Shown piece after piece: positions 10,295-21,905 of a stretch of DNA of 64,000 nucleotides (the first letter of the stretch is position 1; the number at the start of each line of letters is the position of its first letter). A program made the translations under genes and the position numbers. This DNA comes from Saccharum officinarum (taxonomy: Eukaryota; Streptophyta; Magnoliopsida; Poales; Poaceae): contig CM036168.1 of the NCBI GenBank assembly GCA_020631735.1, forward strand, positions 100,336,036-100,400,035, written 5' to 3'. Below the pieces are notes generated by a model. That model worked only from the letters and a program-made list of their open reading frames with translations. It was not told the DNA's origin and did not search any database.

Positions 10295-12239
10295 TGAAAG
10301 GTCTTGATGGCTAGAGGGGGGGTGAATAGCCTATTAAAATTTTCTACAAAGACAAGCTAAACAAGTTTATCAATAAAACAAATAGCGAGATGCGAGTTTT
10401 GCTTAGCCTACGGGTGTTTGCAAGCCACCTAACCAATTCACAATTCTAGTAATTGCACTCAACCGCACAAGTCAAACCGAGAAGGAAACTACAACTAGCA
10501 AGCTACACAAAGAAGCTACTCTAGCAAAGCTAACTAGCTAGCAAAGATAACTAAGAAAGTAATTGGAGTTGAGTTAGGAGGTATCACCGAGGGGCGAAGT
10601 ATTGAGCCAACCAATATGATCAACAATGAATACCAAGATAACCGAACACCGGGATCAATCAATCACAATATGAAAGTGATGACACGAAGATTTATCCCGA
10701 GGTTCACGTGCTTACCGGCACGCTAGTCCCCGTTGTGTCCCTCTTCACCACGTGGTTCGGTGGCTAATCGGTCACACACCGAGCCTCTCAAAAGGCGCCA
10801 CAAGAACCTACCAAATGGAAAAGGTTGCAATGACACGAGCAATATACTAATGTTGCCTTTGGCGCTTCGCCGAGGTAGGCACAAACCCCTCACAATCACC
10901 GGAGGTGGCCAAGAACAATCACCAACTCTTGCCAACGCCTCCAAGCTGCTCCAAGCCGTCTAGGTGGCGGCAACCACCAAGAGAAACAAGAATCCCGCAG
11001 CAAATCAACCACCAAGTGCCAACTAGATGCATCTCACAATGCAAATGCACTTGGATCACTCAATCTCACTTCGAATATGCAAAGAAGCAAGAGAGATGAG
11101 TGGAGAGGGAGTTGCTTAGCTCAAAGTGCTCACAAGTATGTCAAATGTTCGAGAGAGAGAGAGAGCCTTGAGCCGGCCAACGAGTATTTATAGACGTACC
11201 CCTTCGAATATAGCCGTTAGAAACTTAAACAGCCGAAATCGGCTGACCGGACGCGCTGGTCCAACTGACCGGACGCGCCGTCGCCCAACGGCTAACTCGT
11301 GAAGTACTGACCGGACGCGCTGGTCCAAACGACCGGACGCGCTGGTCGCCCAACGGCTAACTGCGAAGCAACGACCGGACGCGCTGGTCCAACGACCGAC
11401 GCGCCGGAACGACCGGACGCGCTGGTCCCGTGAAGGACCGACGCGCTGGTCGCCTGAGCAGCGCTCAACGAAATAGTGACCGGACGCGCTGAAGAAATGA
11501 CGGACGCGACAGTGCCAGCGTCCGGTTAGAGTCCAGTAAGCTCCCTGAACGACCGGACGCGTCCGATCATCAGTGACCGGACGCGCCTCGCGTCCGATCA
11601 ACGAACTGAAAAACGCGCAGACACTGAACACTGACCGGACGCGTCCGTCACGTCCGCTTCAGCCGTCCGGTCATTGTTGTTCGCCTCCGTTTCTTTTCCG
11701 ACTTCCGCGTAGTGGAAAATAGTCGTTTCAACTTCTCGAAAACGCCTGAATCCCGCCTCGCAAGCTCGCGGGAGGGAGAGAGGAACCCAAACCCTCTCTA
11801 CCGCTCAAACTCCACCGCCTTCGCAAACGTGCTAACACCACCAAGTGATCTCGTCATGTGTGAGTGTGTTAGCATTTTCACAATCATTTTCGAGGCGATA
11901 TTAGTTCTATCCAAATGCATATGATCATGAAATGCACATCTAGAGGCACTTAGGAGTTCAATAGCCGCGTCATTCCCCTCTTTATAGTACGGCTATCTAT
12001 CCTATAATGTAACCACACCCACTAGGTGTCTTGGTTACTAAAACACAACCCTTAAGCATATACCTTTGCCTTGATCACGTAGGGTTGCGTCCAAATCCAA
12101 GTGTGGCCATCATGATCACCATGTCCATCTTGCCACCAACCTTGGAGTGTACTAATCCTCATATGCTACATACAACTTAGGCATAGGATTAGTACTTAGG
12201 CATTGTCACTAATTACCAACACCAAACATAGGACTTTCA
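10295..12239 (-). repeat. Sirevirus 5' LTR (right copy, 1945 bp)
   Basis: Matches 1660-3648 end to end but is 44 bases shorter. Many differences are single missing bases in GG, CC or A runs within and around the ACCGGACGCG cluster, plus a rearranged stretch near 11640-11690. It carries the promoter in element orientation. The CCCGT duplication follows at 12240-12244. Confidence 0.95.
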
Positions 12240-12244
12240 CCCGT
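12240..12244. repeat. Sirevirus target-site duplication, right
   Basis: CCCGT, identical to 1655-1659, two bases before the assembly gap. Confidence 0.9.
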
Positions 12245-12246
12245 CC

Positions 12247-12346
12247 NNNNNNNNNNNNNNNNNNNNNNNNNNNNNNNNNNNNNNNNNNNNNNNNNNNNNN
12301 NNNNNNNNNNNNNNNNNNNNNNNNNNNNNNNNNNNNNNNNNNNNNN
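12247..12346. other. Assembly gap (100 N)
   Basis: Exactly 100 N, the usual placeholder for unknown size. Confidence 1.
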
Positions 12347-14520
12347 CCAATGATCTTACGTATAAGATGTAAGATGTAACCGTCCGTGACTCAAATATTA
12401 CGTAAGACTCAATCTTGCGTCAACACGACAGAAAAACAGATATGCACACATACAATCCTAAACTAACTCTACGGAAAGAAAAAAACTGCACTCGGTAAAT
12501 GCTCGCAGAAAAAAACAATTAAAATTCGGGCAAAATTTCCTCCCTTTTTTGTTTGGTCTGGCCTAATCCGTATTCTTTTTTCATCTGTACGTGTTTAATT
12601 AGCGTTGGTTGTTTCCTATACTGTTCCTTTCCTGTTTTTTGTTGTCCACTCCTTGTTGCTGCAACCGCATGTGGAGGCTCATTACAAATACAACTCAAAA
12701 CACCCAATGTATCCTGGCGTGTCCCGTGGGTGGAGATCGGGCGCCGGCTACATATCCCGCATCTCGGGCGCCAACCACGAAGCGTTCAGCCCGGACACTC
12801 CGATGGAGTCCACGTCGCGGTTCAGTATTGGCGTGTTCCATCAGGAATCAGAAATCAAGACCAAAATAGAAATCGAATCAAATATTAAATCCAAACTACG
12901 GAAACCCAACGACAAGGACAACAATCATGGATCGGATCAGAACAAAGCTCTATATTTTAGCACAAATATATACAGCCATAATCCACCAAATAAACAAGCA
13001 AAAAAAAACAGCAGACAAGCAGGTGTGTTCTTGTGTCAATGTCACCGAGCTGCAGTCGCCTCGCACGGAGATGTCGGGTCGTCGCCGTTGTCGGAGCTGC
13101 ATCATAAGGCAAGACGAGGCACCGGTGCGGAGTCGTCGAGGGCCAGAGTCACAGTGGCGGCGTGAAGTCGTCGAGGGAGAATCGTTGTGCTTCATCTGTG
13201 CTAGCGAGACACGGCGGACGAAGACGTCGGACAGGACAGAATTGTGGGGGCCAGTGAAATAGCGGCGGACCGAAGCGGAGCAGCTAGGCTGGGACGAGCG
13301 GAGTCCAAGTCCTAGCGGTGAGGTGGGCGAGCGTGGTCGGGAGTCCCGTCGATGAGCGGGGCGGGGGAGTCACAAGTGTCGTCTGTGTGGGCGACGGGAT
13401 GATGCGGAGTTGCGGATGTATCCGATCTAGAGAGGATAAGGGGTGAAGGGTGGTCGAGAGAAAATAAAAATTGAAGTACGACGAACTAATGCCGATCTGG
13501 TGAGGATAAAGGGGCGTCGAGTGAAAAAATAAATAAAGGAGAGAAAACAAACAATAAAGGAAAATAAAAGCAATAAAAGGAAGAAAAAGAGAAAGATGTT
13601 ATGGATATTTCACTGCTTTTATCTATCATGAGAAGTTATTGAGCCAACCGTTTTATCAAAATAGATTTAACTTCACCAATAGAACTGCTTGTGGAGCTGA
13701 AGTTAAAAAAACCCTAAAACAACACCAACGTGCATATGAAAACATAGACGGACTAAAAAAACATGAAGAGGAAGTGAAAGCTAAGCTAGCAAGGGTGAAC
13801 TCTTGGAGGCCAAGCTTCATGGCTTTTGACTTAGGGTCAATCTGGTAGAGCTCCAGCTCTGAGAAAAATAGCTTCATCTTTGGCTCTTATGTTGGAACAG
13901 ATTCTCTAGTGAAGCAAAGCTATTTTGGTGAACCATTTGGTAAAACAGCTAATGTGACATAACCAATGATTCAATTAATCAAGCCGTAAACTAAAATCTT
14001 GAGCAGTTTGCTATCCAATTTAGTCTAGATAAATATAACTAAACTTTATGCATGTACCGATGGAATACACGACAAGGACTATCAGGTGAAAAATCAAGTG
14101 AGGTCTCTTGTCGTAATCATCAGGGGACAAATCAGTCCTTAACACGTTGGCAATTAACTTCTTGCCAACTATAAAAAAACTAGAATTACAGAATTTTATA
14201 GGTCCACAAAGACGTCACAAGGAACATGATATTTAGTGTATGGATAGTATGAAATTAAATATGACATATTTACCGCATATGGATAGTATGAAATTAAATA
14301 TGACATATTTATTAGTAAATATGTTTGTGTTTTACGGTAGAAGAAAAAACTATCAAGATTGTATTTTAAATTTGATACATAATAAGCCATTGCGATATCA
14401 TTGCGAACATTAGCTTATATATTATTGATGCTATAGTCATCATAAATAAACTATAACTTTAGAATTTATAGAAAAGATAAAATACAAATCTGTCATGAAT
14501 GTTTGATAGCCTTTTCTGTC
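12347..14520. other. Intergenic DNA without a recognised gene
   Basis: A GC-rich island at about 12716-12850 and another at 13050-13430 sit in AT-rich DNA. The longest open frame here starts with TTG, not ATG, and resembles nothing I know. The region may be the body of the Helitron whose 3' end is at 14549, but no 5' TC end could be fixed. Confidence 0.4.
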
Positions 14521-14549
14521 CCGTTGCAACGCACGGGCATATATGCTAG
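14521..14549 (+). mobile_element. Helitron-like 3' terminus
   Basis: A short hairpin (CCCGTTGC...GCACGGG) is followed after a few bases by CTAG and then T at 14550. This matches the Helitron rule of a 3' hairpin plus CTRR before a host T. The 22-base hairpin block also occurs in reverse at 39769-39800. The 5' end was not found. Confidence 0.5.
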
Positions 14550-14550
14550 T

Positions 14551-15179
14551 TTATATAAAAAAAACTACTAACATTCATGGTACAAAACAAGTATTATTAG
14601 ATTAGTTATAGAATATATTTTCATAATAAATTTATTTAAAAACATAAATAATAATACTATTTAATATAAACTTAGTCAAATTTTAGCTAGTTTGACCGGT
14701 ACAGATCCTATAATTGCATTCTTTTATGGACGGATGGAGTAATTCTACTTCTGCCAGTGAAGCAACGTTGGCAGCCCATAAGCGGCAGATAGGGGGCTTC
14801 AAGCGGACACCAATCTGTAAATTTGTTGCCTGGGCCGGCAAGCGAAAGCACGTCTGAGTTACCCAGAACGTGCTTCTCCTCACACGATGGCAAGTGCCAA
14901 CACCAGCCACCACGAGATCTGACCCTATCCGATACGTAGGTCGCCGGGAGCGAGTCGTCGACGTATCACGTATGCAGTGCACTGTGAAATGCAAATGGTG
15001 TAATAGTCAGAGCTGGGTCAAGCATAAACCGTTGAAGACCACCTGTTTACCTCCTTCAAATTCCCAACTGGCAACTCAAGAGAAGTTGCATGAAAACTTG
15101 AAGCAAAGACAAGCTATTCCGCGTCGAGCTGATGAAGCCGTCCCGTGCATGCACATGCACTGGCTCACTTTCAGCTAGG
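14551..15179. other. Intergenic DNA
   Basis: No gene recognised. AT-rich to about 14700 with a worn Stowaway-like GACGGATGGAGTA at 14728-14740, then mixed composition. Confidence 0.4.
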
Positions 15180-15303
15180 GACCCTGTTCTGCAAGTCATG
15201 TTTCGGCTTGTTTCAGCTTGTTTCAGCTTATTCTCTCTCACAGAACACTATTGAATCAGCCGAAACCAGCCGGCTTTTCCACCAGCCGAACCAGCCCAGG
15301 GTC
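15180..15303. mobile_element. Small palindromic MITE-like element
   Basis: GACCCTG at 15180 and CAGGGTC ending at 15303 form short inverted ends. The interior repeats TTTCAGCTTG and has the GGCTGG/CCAGCC pattern of grass hAT-like MITEs. No target duplication could be defined. Confidence 0.4.
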
Positions 15304-15617
15304 AAAAGACGCCTGACCATGGACCTCACTTTCACCAGCAGCTGGTCATGACAAGTAATCCGGTCCAATACAACGAGCCAGAGACAGATCGCAGGTCGTA
15401 AGCCTAACGCCGCGAACCGGCCAGAATTCTCGCTTTCTCTCCCGTCCTCACGCGCAACTTGCTTGTCCGGTTGTCCCCTGCGGCCCTGCCCTTGATTTCT
15501 TTACCTTTTTTATTTACAGTTAATGGAACGGAAGAGGTTGATGTTTACCTATCGATGAGGGGTCTTCGTCGCCGTTTCCTCCACTTGTCACTTGTGCGGT
15601 TGTTTATACAGTACTCA

Positions 15618-15858
15618 GGTCATGTTTAGATGCTTTAAAGTTCCAAAAAAATTATAAGATTTTCCGTCACATCGAATTTTTGAACGCATGCATGAAGCAT
15701 TAGATATAAATAAAAAATAACTAATTACACAATTTGGTTGTAAATCACGAGACGAATCTTTTGAATCTAATTAGCTCATAATTAGACATTAATTGTCAAA
15801 TAAAAACGAAAGAGTTATTATGCTTTCAAAAATTTTACACCCCAATCTAAACACAGCC
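15618..15858 (+). mobile_element. GTTTAG-type MITE (Harbinger-like), copy 1
   Basis: Ends GGTCATGTTTAGAT and ATCTAAACACAGCC, flanked by TCA on both sides (15615-15617, 15859-15861). The core holds the family hallmark CGAGACGAATCTTTTGA and CTAATTACACA. A 3-bp duplication points to PIF/Harbinger. Confidence 0.7.
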
Positions 15859-15861
15859 TCA

Positions 15862-16501
15862 ATTGAGAGCTCAGATCCCCGGCGATGCGATGCGCCGCCG
15901 TCGCTTTCTCATTCCGGTCTGAACTCTGAACGTCCACTCGTCTTTGACCTGCTGCAAATGCAACGCTCCCTCCTCCCACCACTCCCGCTGCCACACGCGC
16001 ACAAACCCACCATAATTTTTCTCTCTTTCTCACTCGTTTTTGAGTGACTCCGTGTGTATGTCATGTCAGTCCGCGCGCTCCGATCAGCGCACCATCGACA
16101 GAACGACGCTTTTCAATTTAGGACTCCGAGTTGGTTGGTTCGTTCGAACTCTTCTTGGCTTCTGCCTTCTGGTTACCCCTTTCAGATGTGGTGGACGAAG
16201 AACACGAACCAAGAGGCGACCCGATCGAAATCATTGCAGTGTTGCTCGGTGCGGGGGACACGCGCAAACGCTGATGGGGACGCTAACGTCCGTGGTACTA
16301 CGCTCTTTGTCGTCATCGTGCGCCTGTTTTAACCTGGAGCGCGGCGACCTGAACTCAAGTTTACCTGGCCGACGTAAAAACCGGACCGTAAATGTGGACT
16401 ATCTGACCTGCTCCTCTGTCACTTCACCTGCGTGCGTACTTTCGCATCAAATGCCGTTCGCCTTTCCGCTTTTAACCTCGCCGAGCGTCTTTTACACTCA
16501 A
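15862..16501. other. Intergenic DNA
   Basis: No gene recognised. Mixed-composition sequence between two MITEs. The open frame at 16040-16513 begins with TTG and shows no known domain. Confidence 0.4.
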
Positions 16502-16742
16502 GCCCTTGTTTAGGTTGAAGAAAATTTCAAACCGATGAATAGTACCATTTTCGTCTTATTTGGTAAATATTGTCCAATCATGGACCAACTAGGCTCAAAA
16601 GATTCATCTCGTGATTTCCAACTAAACTGTGTAATTAGTTATTTTTTTACCTACATTTAATACTCCATGCAAACGGTTAAAAATTGATGTGATGGAGAGA
16701 GAGTGAAAAAACTTGGAACTTTGAGGCAAACTAAACAAGGGC
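16502..16742 (-). mobile_element. GTTTAG-type MITE, copy 2
   Basis: GCCCTTGTTTAG at the left and CTAAACAAGGGC at the right are perfect inverted ends. The interior has the family core in reverse (AAAGATTCATCTCG, GTGTAATTAGTTATT). Confidence 0.7.
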
Positions 16743-16858
16743 TGTAGCAGTTTGGGGGCCGATTAATGTTACTACAGCATCCAATCGTCACTGTTATCAT
16801 TGCCCAGAGATCAGAGAGCAAGTACTACTGTAGAACTGCAGCTGCTCTTTTCAATTTG

Positions 16859-17196
16859 GGCCTTGTTTAGATAAAAGGTTTTACCCAAAACTATCACATC
16901 GAATCTTTCGGCATATGCATGAAGCATTAAATATAGATAAAAAAACTAATTGCACAGTTTGGTTGGAAATCACGAGACGAACGTTTTGAGCCTAATTAGT
17001 CCGTGATTTGACACTAAAGTGCTACAGTAACAAATGTGTTAATGACGGATTAACCAGCCTTAATAAATTCGTCTCGCGGTTTCCAGGCAAGCTATACAAT
17101 TAGTTTTTTTATTAGTATCCGAAAACCCCTTCCGACATCGCACGGAACATCTGATGTGACATTTTCACCAAAATTTTTTCGCATCTAAACACGGCC
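16859..17196 (+). mobile_element. GTTTAG-type MITE, copy 3 (long form)
   Basis: Ends GGCCTTGTTTAGAT and ATCTAAACACGGCC, flanked by TTG at 16856-16858 and 17197-17199. At 338 bp it is the longer, nearly fully self-complementary form of the family. Confidence 0.75.
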
Positions 17197-17199
17197 TTG

Positions 17200-17423
17200 G
17201 GCCCTGTTTAGTTACTAAAAAGACCCAAAATTTTTTGTACAGTACTCGTCACATCGAATATTTAGACGCATTCATGGAGCTTTAAATGTAGGTAAAAAAT
17301 AACTAATTGCATCGAGACGAATCTTTTGAGCCTAGTTAGTCTATGGTTGGACAAACTTTACCAAATAACAATGAAAGTGCGATATGAATTTTTTCTAAAA
17401 AAATTTAGAATCTAAGCGAGGCC
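17200..17423 (+). mobile_element. GTTTAG-type MITE, copy 4 (abuts copy 3)
   Basis: Ends GGCCCTGTTTAG and CTAAGCGAGGCC. TTG precedes it (17197-17199, shared with copy 3) and follows it (17424-17426). The core has CGAGACGAATCTTTTGAGCC. Confidence 0.7.
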
Positions 17424-17734
17424 TTGGTCATGAATTTTTGTCATTGAGTACGATTTCTTTCGACTGTCGAGCCAGCACAATCCCGTCAACGACCCGGTAG
17501 TTGGGGAGCCCACACGGAGTTGTCTTTTGAGACTTTGATGACGAGAGCGACCAATGGCCGGAGCTGGAAGGCGGGACCGCAGGAGGAATCTTTCTATTCT
17601 CGGCCATGCTTGTCAAGCTCAGTATGAGTATGAGCAATACCAGACCAGCAGCAGCAGCTTCCGCCGAGTTCTCGCCAAGTCTTGTCTCCGCCTCCACACA
17701 ACGCCGGGCTTGCCCCGAAAAGTAGGGTCAAATC

Positions 17735-17926
17735 AAGGAATTTTTTTTTGACACATGCATGATGCATTAAATATAGGTAAACAATAATTAATTGTATAGT
17801 TTGTCTGTAAATGTCGAGACGAATTTTTTAAGCCTAGTTAGCCTATGGTTAGACAAATTTTACCAAATAACAACAAAAAGTGCTACATGAATTTTTCTCC
17901 AAAAATTTTCACAACTAAACGGGCCG
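17735..17926 (+). mobile_element. GTTTAG-type MITE, copy 5 (left end lost)
   Basis: The family core (GACACATGCATGATGCATTAAATATAG, shown here only in part) runs to the right end CTAAACGGGCC at 17926. The left inverted end is missing. Confidence 0.6.
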
Positions 17927-18014
17927 AAGTGGACGGAGGGGAGAAATCTTTGCGGCATGATGCGACACTTGCCATGAGCGTTCCCTTGAAGCTCTGACTC
18001 TCTTGTTTTGTCTG

Positions 18015-18240
18015 CACTCCCCCGTCCCTAAATATTTTGAACATGCCACAAGTTTGATCCAATTTATAGAAAATATGTTCAACATTTGTACCTTTAAATA
18101 AATATATTAAAAAACTAGATTCAAAGATCTTTCTAATGATACTAATTATGTATCACAAATATTAATATTTTTAATATATATTTAGTTAAAGTTATTTCTC
18201 AAGAAGCGTAAACGACAGATATTTAAAGAGAGAGGGAATA
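18015..18240. mobile_element. Worn Stowaway-like MITE
   Basis: CCCCCGTCCCTAAATATTT at the left and AAATATTTAAAGAGAGAGG at the right are degraded inverted ends with an AT-rich centre. Confidence 0.4.
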
Positions 18241-18288
18241 TATTCAAAACTAAGAGTATGGAGTAGCTAGCGGTAGCAGCAGGCAGTA

Positions 18289-18510
18289 CTCCCTCCGTAC
18301 CATAGCAAGTGCACTTCAGAAGTTTAATTTTTTTTTCAAAATAAGTGCACTTCTATATATAAGATAAATTAATTTTACTTGTCTTTTTCTACCTTCTCTC
18401 TTCCCAAGCCGCAATAATTATACTTTTATAGGGGTATATACGTAATTTTCCACTAACCTTGATCTATTCACCTAAACTCTAAATGTGCACTTATTTTAGG
18501 ACGGAGGGAG
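18289..18510. mobile_element. Stowaway MITE (222 bp)
   Basis: CTCCCTCCGTACC at the left and ACGGAGGGAG at the right are the classic grass Stowaway ends. TA precedes the left end (18287-18288); the right flank reads TG, a likely mutated TA. GTGCACTT is repeated inside in both orientations. Confidence 0.75.
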
Positions 18511-20579
18511 TGCTAGCTTCTTATGCCTTTTTTCTGTTGAAGATTCGCCCGGCTTCGTTTCCTTTGTAAACTGTAGTACAACTGTTTTCTTCTCAAAATA
18601 AACTAGTAGAAATTGATGGGATCACTATCAATTACTTTGTATTTGTTCAAAAAAAACTATCATTTACTTTGTTGACTCTGGTTTCTCCATGCATTGTAAT
18701 TGTAATAGTAAGAAGTCGGAGCCAAATAAAATCGGACCAAACCAGCACCGAAAATCACAAGTGTTTGATCAGACAAATGGCATGGAAAGTTAGCAATGAC
18801 AAAGACGTTAGCATCCGAGACGCGTCCCTCGTCGTCAACACAACTTGTGTCTGTCAACGACTACACATTAAGTACACGGCAACCACAGTAAAAAAAAGGA
18901 GGGGGGGGGGACTCAACTCATCCGATCGGTTCAAAGAAATGGGGTCATGGGAACATGCTGTGCTGCCATTAGCAGCATCCAATCCTACCCATGTTGAATC
19001 GGGTCACCAACTAATTAACTAACAAAAGCCTCTTTTGGGAGAAAGAATGAGTTCAGTGAATTGGCGCTATTCTCTCGATGGACAACGTGTATATATACCG
19101 TATTTGCTAACATCAGTAATTTTGTTCTCAATCTGTAGGAATTACTTGTGGGGCAATGACAAAGGCATGCACGTCGGTGCCCTGGTCCCATTTGAAAACA
19201 AAGCACAAGCAATTAGGGTCCTTAGGGCAATTATATCGGTGACAAAGTCACCTACGTACACGTACGTTATATTCATCTTTTCAAAAAGGGCTATATATGG
19301 TGACACCTAATATATCAAGAGCTGAGGCGACTTTTGGTACATAACCAATACTCCCTCTATCCACAAAAGTGTGCAACTATATATGATTTGTACAAATCAA
19401 ACTAGCTTAATTTTGATCAAGTTTATAGTAAATAGTATAAGCATTTATGTCTCCAACTAGATTTGCTACAAAATTATATTTCATAGCTAATTTGATGGTA
19501 CTTATTTTTTATCATAAAAGTCCTAACATTTTATCATGTGTGCTGTGGGTAAACTGAACTCGTCCCGTGATGAGACCCTAACATTTTATCATACCTATTC
19601 TATGTTATCACACTCATCCTCACAACACCACGCATGTGAAGTTTTTGCACCCGTGTCTCGTTGGTCGCCCATGGATTTCGAGCATCCATTGTATGTGTTA
19701 GTGGCACAAGGAATTTATTTCCATATGCATGATTGCATTAATATGCATAAAAAGTTGAAAACACAAGCAATTATTCCTAGTCGGTGCAAGGAAAAGTTTG
19801 CCGGTGTAGGAACCAAGGTAAGCAAGGTTAGGGATCTATACACGCCGCCTACTTCAATTCCTAGCTCAGTAAGGTAAAATAGTGCTGGGCAAAAGTTCCA
19901 AACATGCCCTTTGTAATTCATCAATGATATTTTCCACTGTGGTTTCATATCTACGAGATTTGTTTTAATGTTGTTATATAGTTTTTCCACAACATTTGTT
20001 GTAATTCATCTTTTGTACTTAAAGAATTACGAGTCTTGAATGGCCTTTGCTTCAATGCTATTATTTAGTTTTTCTACGAGTTTTGTTTACACTGTTTTTG
20101 ATATTGTCCAATGTGGTTTCATATGTTGAAAAACAATGTATACTAATTAGATAGTAACAATGTTCTTCTTGATTTATATGCCGTACCTTAATATTTTGAC
20201 ATTTATTCAACCCATGAGAGCGCTAGCCGATGACGCAAAACAGTCCTAAACGACACATGACCAAGGCAGGCCACAAGTTGGTCTGACCAAACAAGTTGAA
20301 GGTTTCTGCCTTTACAAAATGAACGGACAACAGGAACCAGCGATTTTCCAAGAGAAATGTGTGTCGTACTGACTTTACACAGGTTATTGTCGAATTAATT
20401 GCCTATAATAATGGGAATAAAACACGTTCGGGTTGAAATTTCCACCTAGACTTGCATGTTCAGTCGTCCATCACTCGAAGTTGGTCCTCGTTAAGATAGA
20501 TTGACCCTTTTTACTGTAAAAAGCATGTTGACTTTTACGGCATAGTAAGCAAGATCAACCCTACGATGGATTCCTCTTA
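18511..20579. other. Intergenic DNA with a Stowaway remnant
   Basis: No gene recognised. ACTCCCTCTATCC at about 19351 begins a truncated Stowaway-like element lacking its partner end. Otherwise AT-rich single-copy-looking sequence. Confidence 0.4.
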
Positions 20580-20924
20580 GGCCGTGTTTAGTCGGTGGGG
20601 TGAAAAATTTTGGGGTGTCACATCGGATATTTCAAGCGATGTCGGAAGGGGTGTTCGGATACTAATAAAAAACTAATTACATAACTCATCTGAAAACCGT
20701 GAGACGAATTTATTAAGCCTAATTAATCTATTATTAACATATTTTTACGGTAGCACAACATCGTCAAATCATGGATTAATTAGACTCAAAAAATTCGTCT
20801 CGTAAATTTATCGCAATCTGTGTAATTAGTTATTTTTTTCGTCTACATTTAATACTCTATGTATATGTCTAAACATCCGATGTGATGAGTTGAAATTTTT
20901 TTTGGGAAGAACTAAACACCCACT
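20580..20924 (-). mobile_element. GTTTAG-type MITE, copy 6 (long form)
   Basis: GGCCGTGTTTAGT at the left, ACTAAACACC near 20911-20920 at the right. The interior has two inverted GAGACGAAT/ATTCGTCTC cores, so it folds on itself. Exact right edge uncertain by a few bases. Confidence 0.65.
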
Positions 20925-20925
20925 A

Positions 20926-21500
20926 AAATAAAATTTGATGAGTATTTTAAACTACAAAATAATATATCATACTGTAGCAGGTACACAAGAGGAGCTTACT
21001 CTTTTTCTATGCAAAACCTCACGGTAGAAAAGTTCTCATGTGCAAGTATGTTTAAGCTAAATGCTTACTTATTCTATTTTTCGTTGTTCCTCTGTCCCTT
21101 TCAAAAGGTAATGTGTTCTAGCTTCGTCTTTTGTGAAACTTTATATTGTACTAAATTTATAAAAATATATATTGCATCTACAATAGCAAATAAAGTAATT
21201 TGATATTGTAGATGTTGATGTGTTTTTCTAAAAAAAAATTGTTAAGATTTAAAAAGAAGTTTGACTTACCACAGAACCAAAAACACTTTATATTTTGGGA
21301 GAGAGAGAAAGAACCAAAACAATCTATATTTTGAGAGAGAGAAAGAGAGAAAGAGAGAGAGAGTACCTATATCACAATATATTTGGACTTTTGGCGTTGA
21401 AATTTCTCTTGGAGTTATGGCAGTAGAACTTGCCAAACAAGCCCCCCTTCTAAAAAAAATTGTGCACACACATACGTGAGTGCCTTCAAGTAATGATTAT
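20926..21500. other. Intergenic DNA with GA-rich microsatellite
   Basis: No gene recognised. GAGAGAGAAAGA-type low complexity at about 21298-21362. Confidence 0.4.
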
Positions 21501-21905
21501 GGGCCTATTCGTTTTCACTTATTTGCATTCGCTGAGGTTGCCATCACCACAATTGACGTAACACTGTACCAACAGTGGATTTTGGTTACTGTACTGCTGG
21601 GAAAAAAAAGTTCAGCCAAACAAGCACTATATCTTAAGCTACAATATTGATGGATCAGTACGGGGACGGGCTAGCGGTGGAGCGGGGGTGGGGGGTCGCT
21701 CACCTCCCCCGGGCCTATTCGGTTACACTTATTTGTATTCGCTGCTGCTGCAATCACCACAATTGGCGTAACACTGTACCAACAGTGGATTTTGGCTACT
21801 GCACTGTTGGGAAAAAAAAGTTTAGCCAAACAAGCACTATACCTTAAGCTACCGCATTGATGGATCTAGTACGGGGACAGGGCAGGGGTGGAGTGGGGGT
21901 CACAC
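21501..21905. repeat. 210-bp tandem duplication
   Basis: GGGCCTATTCG begins at 21501 and again at 21711. The two units share ACACTGTACCAACAGTGGAT, a run of A, CAGCCAAACAAGCACTAT-type sequence and GTACGGGGAC. The unit itself looks like a MITE ending in CCAAACAAGC. Copies differ by a few per cent. Confidence 0.8.

Larger units (their letters stand above)
1660..12239 (-). mobile_element. Full-length Ty1/copia Sirevirus (Maximus/SIRE lineage)
   Basis: A complete LTR retrotransposon of about 10.6 kb, transcribed on the minus strand. It has two LTRs (TG...CA), a primer-binding site like initiator tRNA-Met, gag, then protease, integrase, reverse transcriptase and RNase H (copia order), and a polypurine tract. 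The flanks carry a perfect 5-bp duplication CCCGT (1655-1659 and 12240-12244), so both ends are intact. Long LTRs, a long second gag part with coiled coil and zinc knuckle, a long 3' non-coding region with repeated polypurine tracts, and tandem palindromic LTR motifs all fit the Sirevirus genus. By eye the LTRs differ by roughly ten substitutions, which suggests a recent insertion. Coding frames carry stops and single-base shifts described separately. Confidence 0.95.

Noticed and set aside
12605..13165. A 186-codon frame with a signal-peptide-like start
   Set aside because: It begins at TTG, has no ATG, crosses low-complexity AT-rich sequence and matches no family I know.
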